Shown here: positions 14,301-29,300 of the stretch, in pieces
Numbering within the stretch: position 1 is the first letter of the stretch
How the letters are laid out: the number at the start of each line of letters is the position of its first letter
Notes under the pieces: model-generated
Databases searched by the model: none
What the model was told of the DNA's origin: nothing
Seen by the model: only the letters and a program-made list of their open reading frames with translations
Source: Rotaria sp. Silwood1
Taxonomy: Eukaryota > Rotifera > Eurotatoria > Philodinida > Philodinidae
Direction: 5' to 3'
NCBI GenBank assembly: GCA_905250075.1
Contig: CAJNOP010000001.1
Coordinates: 4,728,058-4,792,057, forward strand
DNA length: 64,000 nucleotides
Position numbers and translations under genes: made by a program

Positions 14301-17300
14301 TATTGTTGATAGTAATCCTGATTTTTTAAAATTATTTCATACAAAACAACATGATAGATTTTTAAATCCAAATATTGATCAAAACTTATTTACTAAATTA
14401 TCCTCAAAAAGTTTTCAAGGTAATCGAAAATGTTGTTTTTCATTGATTTGATTCTATCTCGATCATAATTTTTTTTTTCAATATATTTTTTCTCTCTTTT
14501 CAACTGTTTGTTGCTAGTTTGCCCTTTTTTTTTTCTTTTTCATCATCAGAAAAGAAAAAAGAAATCTGAAGGGCGAAGTAAAAATGATCGTAAAGATTTT
14601 TTGTTTTTGCTCCAGAGCAGTTACTTCTTCTTCCAACACATTTTTCTTTTCTTTCATGCAATTCGTGCGTCTCAACAAGTTTGATTTTTTTTTTTTAGTC
14701 AAACAACCAGTATACCTAGAAATGAGTATATGTGAGAGAGATTGCGAGAGAAAGTAAAAGAGCATAAAGAAAAGAAAAAAGTGTCTTAGCGGAACAAAAC
14801 CGAACGTCGACAACGGCCGCAAGTGGTACCGCATACACCACAACGACAATAATCATCGCAGCACGTGTATTGTTTCTTTTTTTTTGAGTTGGTTAAAAAA
14901 AGTAAAATGTATCGATCACATTATAATAATGGAATTGCCAATTCTTATGATCAATATTCTGATAATTTTCGAAAATCAATATCGACTTCATTTTTATCAC
15001 ATGAACGAGGTAATAAATAATAGAAGCTTAAAAAGTTTTAATAGAATATCAATGATTTCACTCTATTGATTTGTTGACAACTAAAGTGATAATGAGAGAA
15101 AAGAAAATATTATTATTATTTCATATGTCAATAGAAATGTTGAAGGTAAACTATAGATGTTCGTTTTAGAAGATAAGTGAGACAGTAGCCTTTTTTTTAT
15201 TTATTATCCTTAACTGATTATCAAGGTTTAATGTGTCCGTATGTTAGGCAGATGTCGAGATAATCGAAGACCATCAATATTGATTCATTGTAACTGACTA
15301 AGAAATAATGGTATCAATAATGATTTATCAGTAATAGTAGATTTTTGGCGGTAAACCGAGGTCGTCTCTTCTTTGTAATGAATGCGTGCATTGGGTAAAT
15401 GAAGAATTGAGGTCAGCTGTATTGTATAGAAGATTTTTATTCTGTCTTATCATTAAACAAGGTCAATGAAACGTACTCAATTGATCATCATCATTATCTA
15501 TATGTTTGGAAATAAAAGAGTAGAGTGTGTGTGAATACAAGGTGAAGAGAGTTTGTTCATATGTAGGCCTTCTATGCACATGGTCAATGATTTAATTACT
15601 AATCCGTACACATTGATTATGTTTAGTATATTTTAACTCTAATGAAATATATTTCGAGGCTACAAAGGATTGAAAAAGAAAAGAAGAATAAGAAAAGAAG
15701 GAAGCTCTTTAATCTTATCAAGTTCTTTCGATTTTGAATGATAAGGAAAAAAAAGGAAAAAAGATCATATTATTTGAATGACAATACATTTCTATGTGAA
15801 TTGTTTAATACAAAATAATGTAGTCATGTTTGACATTCGTGAATAAGATGAATATAAATATGAATTTTTTCGTTCGCTCAATAACGATCATAGCATGAAA
15901 CCCATTTTTCATGATTACTTATATTCTGATGTATAGCAAATATCAAAGTACATCAACACAACTCCTGTGATTTGTCAACTACTATTATTTTTTTTCTCTC
16001 TTTCCCTTTTTTCTTTTTTCTCTTTGTCTGTCTCTATCCTTTTCTTCCCATCGCACTTCCAGTCCCTTGCCAAACAGTTGCAGTTCAGAATACCATTCAT
16101 CCGCTGTTGGATGATTGCTATAGTTGGCACTTGAATACATATGCTTCGACACTTCTTTTCTTCTACTTTTTTTTGCACGTCGCGCATACATTATACACAT
16201 ACATTAACGTGTCCTTTTTCATAAGATGTCGATGAGTGTTGTTACATCGGATACTTTTGAAAATTGATCTGTCAATACTTACTCGCGACAGTAAAAAAGA
16301 AAAAAAAAAGAAACCACTACAAACAACGAAGAAAAGAACAGATTTTCTCAAGATACTATTTACAATTATCTTTTTAACCAAATAAACAATACAATACAAG
16401 ACGCTATTGAAGAAGAAGAAGAATACCAAAGTTTGATTTCGACTTTTTATTATTATTATACGAAGTCAATCAAAAACTTTCAAAATCAAATAAACACATT
16501 TTTATATTTTTGTTCTTCTTCTTCAATTCTTATTTAATTGAATGGGTAATATGAATTGTACAGGAAATTCTTATTCATCGAAAAACTTCAAAACAAATTC
16601 TCTAATTGATCATCCTTTATCAACACACATACATCAACCCAAAGAACAAGCACACTATTCATTATCACTTCCTCATTTAAAATTGAAAGGTAATGCATTT
16701 ACTATTTTCTATCCCTACACTTCACTTACAGTCAGATTCATAAGTGATTTTCAAGAGTTCTTTTTACATCTTTTCTCTACAACCACTTGAATTTGTATAC
16801 CCACATTCACTCTAATTGGACTTGATATATATATATATAACAACGAAAAAAAGAATGAAATCTAAATTGAACATATATATGTCTTTGATTATATATTAAA
16901 AAAAACGAAAAAAAAAAGAAAGAAACGAATACCTACCTGAAAGAAAAGCGTGATGCAATCTTACTATCAATAAGAAAAAGAAAGCTTACAGTAGAAATGT
17001 GTAATTAAGTGTTCCTAAAGGTAGAGTATTCAATAGGAGAACGTATATATATATATATATATATCACATAGATTAAAGATTCTAATGTTAAGTTTTCTCG
17101 TATAATTAATGTATCTGTCAAATGTATTTTATCGAGAAACTAATTAAATCTGTATTTCGAGTAGACTCTGTGGGATATATAAAGTACAAAAAATTCTGCG
17201 ATGCAATCAATGTCATTGGAAAATAATGATTGTTTATATGAGAAATAGAATATTTAATAAATATTTGTTAATAAACAATCATCAAAGAATTCTTTACCTA

Positions 17301-20300
17301 GTTTTTCTTTTAACATCTTTCGTTATAAGCGTTCATTTGTTTTTTTGTTTTTGAATAGTAATCGTGTTTGATATGAGATTCTAGAACATATATGTTCCAT
17401 TGGAACGAACTAGACTTATCATATCGAATATCATCTGTTTTCCTAAACAAAAAACGAAAGCATGGTAAAAAATGCTACTGCATATATTTTTTCGACAAAC
17501 TAAGGTATAAACAAGTATTCAAAGAATATAGAAGAAGAAGAAAATTATGAAAAGCAATGTTGAAAAAAAAAAGAATTCTAAAATGTGGAACATACTAAGC
17601 TTGATTGAATTATTTTTGTTTTGTTCATTCGTATATTCTTTAACAAATTGATTTTTATTTTGATTTAAGTTTCATTTCCTTAGTCTTGTCATAAAAACGT
17701 TTTTTTGTTCCGAAACAACCAATCTTACTGGAACTGATGAAATGCTTGTTCCATTCTAAATAGTTCATAGTCGAAATTTGAATACAAAATATTGAATCGT
17801 TCAATAGTTAATACTAATATTAACAGCCAAGAAAGTAGATGTGTATTTGGTAAAGATTTTTCGTAGAAATTCAAAGACGCAGATTTCAGATTGAAGTCAA
17901 AACACAACTACGATCTGCCACAACACCTTACCACAGTCGAGTTGTGCAAGCTTCGTTTCTATAATTTCTCAGCAAGTTTTTATTTGTATAGTTTGAAAAA
18001 TCAACATGTCATGTTTCAAACAAAACTATTGTACCTCAAATAAGAAAGAAAAAAAAAACTTTTGATTCCATTAACTTCTAGCGCATAACTGTCGACTCAT
18101 TTTAAACATCTCCGGGGCTTTTTCATATTTAAACTGGCTGAGAAATTTTGGTCGCAAAAAACAAATAAAAACAGAAAAATCTACGCCGAAGAAAAATACG
18201 AAAAAACTTTCAGTTTCAACAATGAAGTGTTTTCTTTGGAAGCAGTGAATGTCAGTCGTTCGGATTTGATAGACCGCGTAGCGAGAGAGAGACTTATAAA
18301 CAAAAAAACACTTCACCATCAGCATTCACGAAGACAACCACATACTCAAGTTCTCATACACGTACGCACCCACACCAAAAAATACACAACAACACCAACA
18401 AACGCACAACAACACCACAAACACCTTTGCTTAAAGGCAAATAACTACAAAAGTAACAATTTTTACTATTCATTCATGTCTTCTATGGCAACTGTCAAAT
18501 TTCAATCAGATTTATATTGTAAATTATTTTAAAAATTTTCTTTTCTCATATAGCATGTACAAGTGAGTAGAAAAATTTTTCAAGTATTAATATAGCTCAC
18601 ATATTCTTCGAAGCATGTATTTCAAAGTACTTTTGTAAGTTCAATTTATTTTTTTTTTGTTTTTGACAAAAAAATCAGAAAAAATGTGATATTTTATTAA
18701 AGTCATTCCATGACGAGGTACAAAAGCACTTGTTAAGTTTATTTCATTGTTTAGAAAATTGATTTCTTTTTTTGATAACAGCTTCATATAAATTTAACTT
18801 GTCAAAAGTACAGACGTACATAACAGTTTATATTATTATAGTTCGATATCAAAGAAAAAAATCAATCTTCATAGTTGTAATCGACAGAAAAACCTACGTC
18901 TGGTTATGTATTTTTTCAGCAAAATATATTTTTTTTACAAAAAACGAACATGTGTACCATCACAGTGGGTGTTCAAGTTTCAGATGTGACTTCCACATGA
19001 TGAACTTCTAGTAAAAGATATATTTCAGTGATAAAACATATGATCGAACATGGGTTTGTCTGTTAATTTCGATTAAAGAATTAATATTACTTTGACTTTG
19101 AACTACACTAATATAAACTGTTAAGTACATCTGTAACTTTAGTGAGTTAAAATTATTTTGTTCAGGCTGTTATTATGAAAATACCAATTTTCTATACAAT
19201 AAAGCAAACGTAACAGGTACGTTGATACCTCGCGATTGAGTGATTCTAATACAATATGACACTCGTTCGTTTTTTTTGTCAAATAAAACAAATAAATCGA
19301 CCTTACCAAGGTATTTTGAAACATATGTTTGGAAGAATGTGAGAGCTATCAATAATGAAGGAATTTTTCTTTATTTTATTAACATGAAACTTAATCAAAT
19401 GAACTTTATCTATTTTGAAAATAATTTACAAAATAAATCTGATTGAAGTTTTGGCGATTCTGTGTAGAAGAAGTGAATACATGATTAAAAGTACTACCTA
19501 CTTAATCAATCAAGAGTTTGAAAATTTTTTTACAGGATTAACAGTAATTAAATCAGTCCATGAATACATTTTCAATCTCTATCAAATTATATATAAATGA
19601 ATGAAAAAATTTCACTGGAATTTTTACATTCGTCACCCTTTGTAGTAGATAGCATGAGAAAAAGATTCTTGTACATAGTATGTTTGCTAGTAAGTAGATT
19701 AGAAACTTTATCTTGTTTCTTTTTTCTCGCGCCATCAAGTAATGACAACATAACTTCATTAGAAAAATAACACATTACATTCATTATTTATTTTCACTTG
19801 ACAAAACTTTCTCAGTATCTATCTTTCAATAAGTCTTTGATAGCTAATAATAAAATTCATATTTTCAAAAAAATCTAAATACTATAAATCTTCAATGAAT
19901 GTAAGTATTGAATTAACATTAATAGCCAATATGTTGTAATTGTGTTAAATGAAGAAAAATGTTTATAACAATTCTCTTCATTTAGTCTTGATATTATGAA
20001 AGATTTGCTAATACACACTGATAAGTATCTTATCGCTGTATGACAGCTACTATTAGATAAACACATCAATACATTTATTGATTGCTTGTTTATCTACAAA
20101 AAAAAATCAAACATCCAATAAAATAAAGATATTAGGTAAAAAAATAATTGTTATATCGAGATCAAATACTACGATTCTCACGATTGATTCTATTTATATT
20201 CAGAATAGATGAAGAAAAAAACTAACCGACATATAGGTTGACTTTTTTCTTTTCTTAAGTTTGATCGTTTAACTTATACGCATCAATAAATATCAGGTAA

Positions 20301-23300
20301 TTTTAGTTTTATGTCATCGGTATCTGTTTTATTTTGACTATATTATAATAGTATTGTCCATAAAACTAGGACAAAAATAGATGAGAATAATGTCTATGAT
20401 ACATTTCACCGATTTCTTGACGAATGTAATAATCCATTTATTCCCGTAACATACATATATATATATATAAAGAGTTTGTTAGTATTTCTGTTCAATTGAA
20501 CATTTATTGGTAAGAATAATGCCTCGAAATTGTTCAACGAATAATTCATTGAAAGAAACAAAAATAAATTTACCGCGTTGGAAGATTTCATCCTCAATGA
20601 ATAATCTTAATAATCGAACAAAATTAGCATGTCGAACTTTTTCATCATCATCATCATCATTCAAAATTGAGAAAAAGCAATTCGTATATATTCGTTACGG
20701 TATGTGTTAATTATGCCAGTCTTTTTTCCTTCATTACAATTTGTCATTTGTTGACAAATAAACTTAAACCAAGGTAATCAGTAGACATAACCAATACACT
20801 TGCCTCCTTTTTTCTTCTTTATACGTACTTAATTCAACCAAAAAAAAAAACATTTTTTGTGAAGGTTATACTTTTTATCGAAAAGAGACAAATATATTAC
20901 CATTTTGTTAAGAGTATTGTTATTGCAATCTATATACTTATAGCATAATAAATAAGTCTAGTTTTTTTTTCATAAAATCAATAATTGCGTTAAGGATATA
21001 TATAAGTGGATTCATCCAACTGTGAGTAGTTGTTATTCCATTTATGTTCAATCAATTTTCTTAAATGACATACGTATGTAAGAGATTACGTAAAAAAATA
21101 TCGACTGCAATTACTTCGATAACAACTTCATTATGCGATGACATTACATAGTACAGTTCTACCGGTGTAAACTCCATACATTAATATAAAGGATAGTAAA
21201 TAGAAAAAAGAGAAAAGCGAATGAATGATGGTATTATTCTTCCTCTTAGTAATATGTCATATATGCTATACTCTTCTTTTGCTGTTCTCTTTTACCTCAC
21301 TCGTCCTCTCGCTCATTCTTCACACCGATTGTGGCTTGAATATACATTCTCTCTCTCTCTCTCTGTTTCGTTTTTTCGCTTACATTTATACGTACAGGTA
21401 TTTTTTTGCAATGATGTCCCTGTACATACACTATCACTCACTTGCTATTACTCCTCTTCTCTACCACGCGTTTGTCATATAAAGAAGAGAAGAAAGTAAA
21501 GATTCGGTGTGATGATTACGATCATCGTCTAGCCTGAAATACAAAACTTCGTCACACACATACTGTATATTCGGATAGAGATACAATGGACTCAAGATAT
21601 CCCTCTGCGATAAACATTCCACAACATTATGATCTCAGACCGAATACTACTCACAATAACAATAATAGTAATCTGTCAAGTAATATAAAACGTTCAACAC
21701 CTTTATCCAGTCGTTATTTTCATCGAGCTCCACTAATATTTCCTCGTTATTATCAACATCTTCACAATTCACATTCACCATCACGAAATTCTTCATCATA
21801 TTTGGATCCATTGAATAATCATCGACCTCGTTTTTTATCAGCTTGGGATCTTAGTCCAAGACCAGTAGTTTATAATTCGTCACGCAATATTGCAACAAAT
21901 ACTCCGATATCTACAGCAATGGTGAAACCAAATGATGAGGGTTCGTGTATCTTGAACAGTTGTGCATTTCTTTAATTAGGTGTACGTCAAATTGTGTAAT
22001 ATTTCGCTCATTTCTTTTCTCTTCTTTTCACAATATGCCAATAATGTCTGTCTATATGAATATATAGATATGCAGGAGAATTTTCTAGGGATTATTTATT
22101 GAAACAAACAGCAGGATCATTATTTTTCGTATACATCAAAATCTTTAACCTTAAGTAATGAAAAAAAAAAATCTCATTTATTATATGTAGTGAATGAATA
22201 CATATAGAAATCAATATTTCAAAGAATTTCAATATTCTTTTGTTGTTTGATCAATATAAAATAAGAATATGTGAAGTAAATGTCAGTAGAAAATAGAAAA
22301 AAGAGAGAATAACCTGTCACTACTCATCCTTGATAGACGTAACAACAAAAAAAAAGAAAATGATTGTTCGTATTATATTTTTACAAGGTTTATATACATA
22401 TATCAATGTAGAAAAATTTTTTTACAACTTCTTAATTAATCAATCAACCAGAATAAGATATGCTTTAAGCTGAATATTTATGCTGTACTGTGTCTTTTCT
22501 TTTTTTCTTCTTTTCATTTCTTTTTTGATCAAATGAGACCTTGCTGTTGGAAAGAACAAACAGAGACTATTTCATCGTCGTAAAACCAAAACACCTTACT
22601 CATTGATTGCTTACACATATCATCGTCAATCTTTAATCTTCTTACATTTTTTTTCTATCATACTCATGTAAGCGGCGACAACGAAAATGAAAGCGTTGAT
22701 AGAATCTCAAGCCGCGAAATCATATATGTGTGTGCAAGTGTCTGATTGCTTTCTCTTACTTCTTTTTGACGAGAAAAATGAATGAATGAGTAGGTTCCTC
22801 ATTATAGAGAAGGACATCTATGTATATATGTACGAGACGTTGAAGATGTATATATATATTTAGATTGTCAGGTACATCAAATTTTGAGCTTCTTTATATT
22901 TCATCGTTCAATCAAGGTAATATGTCATTAAGTTTAATTGAAACAAAACTTAATTGACAATATCAAACTATAGAAACTATATTCACTTATATGATAATAA
23001 GTTATTTTATGAGAATTTTGTGAATTCTTCAATACAGAAAAATTGCTAATCAAAAAAGAAATAATGACAGAAAGATAAATAGTACCTCGAATTCATTGTT
23101 TCTTTTTTGCATTTCATTTTGCTCTTTTCAAAAAAAAAAAAGAAAGAAAGAAAGATCCTATTTCATCGTAATGAAAACGGACACTATTCAATCTTGACCT
23201 CTTATTGACAATTCTTTATATTCTATACGAATACACAGCTGTTGCAACCACAATTTCATTACTAATCGAACTATGTTAAAAGAGCAAAGAAAGAACTAGA

Positions 23301-26300
23301 CAGACATCGAAGTATGTTCTGTCTTGTATTGAATAAAGGTAGACGAAGAAAGACCATTGGGATTAATAAATCGATAGATCAAGAAAAGAAAAATGTTGTT
23401 GACATTTGCTGACCAATCAAGTATACTAATGAATTGACTAACGGTGCAGACTTCTTTTTTTTTAGCCTCAGACGATTAGTAGGCATCAGCTGCTATTTTA
23501 TTCTTGAAATCCTACATATATATATATATATATATATTCATACATTTTCTTTTCTCTTTTTTTTTTGCATAGATCGTACTCAACTTCAAACTATGCCCGC
23601 GAAAGATTTTGCAGATTTAGTAATGTTACCACGTGAATGGCGTCGTGGTGATGATTGTATTCAATGGCCTAGAAATCATGATTATTATAATATTGTATGG
23701 CTTGAAAATCTATGGAAATATATTAATGAAAAACTTCCAAATGATTTAACAATGCTTGAAAATACAAATATTCTATATTCACAACCATTATCACGTCCAT
23801 TAGGTGCATCAACATCAAATAATACAATATCATTATATAAATTATCAAAAAATATTGGTCTTATACAATTACCTATGTCAGCAAGTAAAGATGATTTAGC
23901 TATACAAAAAGTTTTATTAAAATTAAATTTTCATTGTATTGAACCATTTCCTGATATAATACGTCGTCATAAATTAATTGATGAATATGTACCACAATTA
24001 TCATGTTTAGGTTTATTACAAATATTTAAATGTCGTTTAAGACATTTTACACAAATTAAAATTCAACATGAATTTAATACATTATTAAACGAACATGATA
24101 TTAAATTATTGAGACAATATTTGTCAAGAATAATGACACAACAATTAGATGATTCAAATATACAATGTATCAAACAATTACCTATATTTGATAATGCTTA
24201 TTTAGCTAATGATTTAAATCAACAACAACTACAATATTATAAATATATTAGTTTAAATAATATTTTATATATTTATGAATCAGGAACGAAATTACCAATT
24301 GATATACAACCACCAAAACAATGTATTCATGTAACTGATAGTGATTCAAGAATTTTATTAGATAAATTAGGTTATGTTATACATGATTTTACACATGTTG
24401 CTCGATATCTTATAACGACAATTGGACAACAACAACAGCAACAACAACAACAACAACAGTTACAGCAACAACAAAATTCAAAGAATACAAATTTAAAAAA
24501 TGAACAACAAAAAGCTGCATTTTTAGGTAAATTTAAATAGTTCGAATAAAATTTTTTAGTAGAACTTTTTCATCAAACCTTGCCGATGGATATTATATCG
24601 ACAAGATTACAGAAAAAAAAACAAAAAAAAATAGTTCCTATGTATTCTAGAAATGACATGTCATACACAAGAATGATATTCGATATAATCTAAATATCAA
24701 CGGTTGTATCTATCCAAGGCTAAATTTTCACTGTCATTTGTATACATAGCCAAGGTCAGAATCAATTAGATTCTAATATAATTTATGTGCTCGCGTATCT
24801 CGAAAATCTATAACTTTATAAAGTGATCATCAAAAAGTTGGAAATTTCATTTTTTTTAAAGTTTATAGTCAAATAATTGTCGAACAAATGTGATATTTTA
24901 ATTTTAAAATAAATTTTTACTTCTAGGAAAATGGCTTTTATTAAATTGTACTAATTTAATACTAACAGATGTAGTTAGTCAAGATACATTATCAAATTGT
25001 CGTTTATTTCTTAATCGTAAAGGTGAACTTTGTTCATGTCAACAAATGTTTGATCCATCATCATTTCAAGCTAATAATAATAAAGAAAAATATTTAACTT
25101 TATTTGAAATAAAATATTTACCATCAATTGAATTATGTTCAACAAATGAAAATTTAATTTTATTAAAACATCTTAAATTAAGACAATTATATGATGTTAA
25201 ATCTGATGAAATAATTGATATATGTGAATTAATAATAAAAGAACCATTATCATCATCAACAACAAGTAATAAACGTTCATTAATGTTATTATTAACTGAT
25301 TTTATTATCGATATATTAAATCAAAGTCCAAAAATAATTGATGAATATTCTCAAGCAAAACAAATTAGTCTTAGACAATATTTAAGTAATACACCATGGG
25401 TACCAGTTATGCTTGAAAAACCACATGGATATCCATCAACACTTACTTGGCAAGGTATATTATTATCAATAAAAAAATATTTTTCATTGTTAGAATATAC
25501 ATATCAATAAAGATCAAATTACTGATCAAGGTCTGATATATTTGAGATAGATTGGCGTAATTTAGTCTACCATTTTATATGATTTGACGTCTAGTTACCA
25601 TATAAATTTATAGGAATACAAAACGATGTAGACGTCCATATAGAAATAATCAAAATTCCTAGAAGTATTCACTGAAAGAAACGAAATTATTCAGTAATTC
25701 TGTATAATTCATATAATAGACTATAGCAAATATAAAAAGAGTAGATAATCAAGATTAGTTGAGAATTAGTCCATTTTCGCCGAATTTTTTTTCGTCGACG
25801 ACGATTTTCGCCGAATTCCAACTTCTCCGAAAGAATTTTTCGCTCATTTAATGACCCTGAACTACAGCCCACCCCTACACACGCACTCACACCTATACCT
25901 ACACCCACCTGTACACTCATTTCAATGTCTCCGTCAGCGAAAAATTCTTTCGATGAAGTTGGAATTCGGCGAAAATGGAAATTACCGTAAGATCAACCTG
26001 AACCAGAGTCCAAAAAGATTCGAGTCTATGATAATGTTTAATATTCTCTTTTATAATCTCTATATCTTATTATTTCTCTCAGTACAATAAGGTTATCCAT
26101 CTAATGAATTTTAAATCCTTATTCGATCGAAGAATACGAGTCCCAAAAAATTTGAAACTTCAAGGATCCTTATCGATGAAGTATGAATAATTTCAAAGTC
26201 AATATTAACTATAGTGTTTCAAAGAGTTACAATCGGAGTTTTACATAAATTTGCAATCAATGCTGATTCATACATTCGTCGACTCTATAATCTTATAGAA

Positions 26301-29300
26301 CAGATATATGTTTTCTAAATATTTTTTTCTACACTTTCTATTCATATTCAATAAAAATGCATTTTTTCATTCTTTCTTATCTTGTTTGTTTTTTTTTCTC
26401 ATAGGTTCAAATGATACTCGTCATTCTTTTGTAACTCCTCGCGAAGTTTATGATAAGACTCATGGATTTCTTGTTGGTGCTGTGGCACTTATTTCATGTC
26501 TTGATCTTCCTGAACCATTGTATTCATCAACACGTTCATCATCATCATCATCAAATCGTATATTAGTTGATATGCGTGAAATAAAACTTGATTTATTAAT
26601 AAAACAATTAAAATGTATTGTTTTATGTTATCAAAAAAGTTCTCCACAAGAACAAAAAAATGAAACATTTGATTATTTAAATTTATGTAAACGTCTCTAT
26701 GATGCATTATCACATTTAAATAATCCAAATGATATATTAAAAGAAATGCGTTTATGTGATTTAACAGAATGGATATGGAATAGTACAAATGGTTTTTCAT
26801 CAACAAGTCATATTTATCTTATTGATAAAGTTCATCCATTAGCATCATATGTACAAATTCTTCCATATGAATTATATAATTATCGTAAGTTTTTTGAATC
26901 AATGGGTGTTAAATATTTTCCAGATGCATCAAAATTAGAAGATTTATTACGTAATCAACAACAACAACCAATTGATGAAAATTTATTTAAATGGATTAAA
27001 GAAACATATACAAAAGATCGTCGTTTATTACAATTCGTTAATGATTTAGAATCAAAATTTAATTCAAAAGGAAATCATAAAACAAAAAATGTTAATGATG
27101 ATCAAACACGTATTACATTTTCTAGTACACTTGATTTATCTGATGATAAAGTTTATCTTTATTTAACAGGTAAAGGAAATAACAATAATAAAAAATAAAA
27201 AATAAAACAGATTAATTTTCTCTTTTTCTTTTTAGATATATTTAATCAACAAACGAATATTAAAGAAACAGTTATACAAGCATTAACAACAATATCAAAA
27301 GAAAAAAAAACTCAATTATTAACTGAAGAAGATTATTTTATACGTAAAATGTCTGGTAGTGAATATCAAAAAAATTTATATGATCATTATCGTGCATATA
27401 ATGATTTACTTTTACCAAATTTAAATGTTTTACCAAAAAATGTTAAAGATACATTAGTTTTATTTGCATTAGATCATGCTGATAATACAATGCTAAATAT
27501 ATTAAAACAACATTGTTGTATACCATGTACACCAAATGGACGAACATTAAATAAACCATCAAAACTAATACATCCATATTGTCGTTTAGCATCACTTTAT
27601 TCTGATATTGATTCATTATTTCCATATGGTGGACAAGATTCTTATCTAAGAGAAGATCGTTTAAATGTTTTAAAATTACTTGGTAAGATAAATGAATTTT
27701 GTTAGATTTTATTTATTTTTTATTTAAAAAACTGTTAGCATAATCTCTGCATAATTACATATTTGAATCACAATGTAGTTGTTGTTGTCTATTACAAAGA
27801 GATTGTTATATTCTATCAATTTTGAGACAAATTTCTTCAAAATCATTTTACTTAATCCTTCAAAAAGGCAATAAGAAAGTAGTTTGTATATTATAACGAA
27901 ATATTATTGATATACAGTCCTCGATTGTATATAAATAAACGTTGTCACGGTTTGTGATAAATTGTCAAGATGCATGCTCGTTACAGTTTATTATGATGTT
28001 TGGAGGAGTCGAAAATTTTACCTCTATACTTCACCATTCTTTCTACATCACATTTCATAGAAATAGTATTTACACAAAAAAACAACATTTAGTTTATTTA
28101 TGTTGTATGATAAAAGTAATCAACGCTATGAATAAGAGATCTTTTCCGTTGCTTTGATTGAACCGTATTCATTTTTCGGAACAATTTAAAGTCATTTTAT
28201 ATTAAACAAAAAAATAAATAATAATACTCGAATACAAGTTTCCGACTGTCTGGAAAAACAGTTGAGGCAAGAATTTAGTTTTTATTTGGATATTGTTCAA
28301 TAAAGAAAATGAAATGAAGAATAGAAAATAGTTAAGACTTTTTCAGAAATATAGTAATTACATACATAATTAATATTTATCATCAAAGCAATTTAACCAC
28401 TAATAAATGAGATGAAAACTAATTTAGACAACATGTTAACAGCATTATCAAAAAATAGTCTCAAGGATAATATATCGAAGATGACATACGTCCACAAACA
28501 GAACCATGTATGCAAATAAACAACTGAATTATAAATTTTATGCTTTTGTATTAAAAATATATAGTAGATTTTATTTCCACTTTCTTGTTTCTCAAATTCC
28601 ATACAAGTTTAATAGTAGAGCGAATAGGATTTGCATAAAGAACATAGATTTTATTAATAACATAAAACTAGAAGATAGTTTCTATGAAATATAGGATGTT
28701 CGGAAAGTTTTTAGTGAAAAAAATTTTTAAATATCTTCGTAATATTCTACCCCAACGGGCTGATATTTTTTACCGTTGATAGAGAAATATTCATACATAG
28801 CTGATATTGGCAGAAGATGCATTTACAAAAATTGTTTTGAAACATCACAACTGACTTCAACGCAGAACTGTAACCTTTCATGAGGTATGAAAAAGTAATA
28901 TTTTTATTCTCTAGTCAAGAATAAACAACATATCGAAGGTTTTGATTACTTTTCTCTACTAGTGTCGTTTGGTCTGAAATTTATACAGAAAATGCATGTC
29001 TTTTTACTTTTTATGGATGGAAAGTTTCTGTAGTAAATAAAATGAATTTATTGAGACAAGTACTATATTTTTTTTCACTTCACAACTCGTAAAAGGTTAT
29101 AATTCTTTGTTGAAGTCAGTTGTAATGCTTCTTCTGTCAATATCACCTATGAACACAGTCTATCAATGGTAAAAACATTAGCTGATTAGGTCAAAATATT
29201 ACGAAGATATTTAAATTTTTCTTTGATCAAGGACTTTCTAGATACCTTATATACAATTGATAATCCTAGACTTAATTTATCCGATATTCAATCTTCATAA

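Larger units (their letters stand above)
14420..23572 (+). other. 9.15-kb intron containing a cluster of candidate first exons
   Basis: Largest intron of the gene. It holds candidate first exons at 14907, 16542, 18476, 20519 and 21586. CpG- and CT-rich stretches, unlike the AT-rich background, precede several of them (about 14750-14880, 15990-16250, 18230-18440, 21280-21560), consistent with internal promoters. The remainder is AT-rich with AT microsatellites near 16830, 17045 and 23515. Confidence 0.55.

Noticed and set aside
23314..23338. Possible first exon (eight codons plus one base, GTAGAC donor) just before 23573
   Set aside because: Phase 1 and well placed, but very short; one in three random candidates would have this phase.
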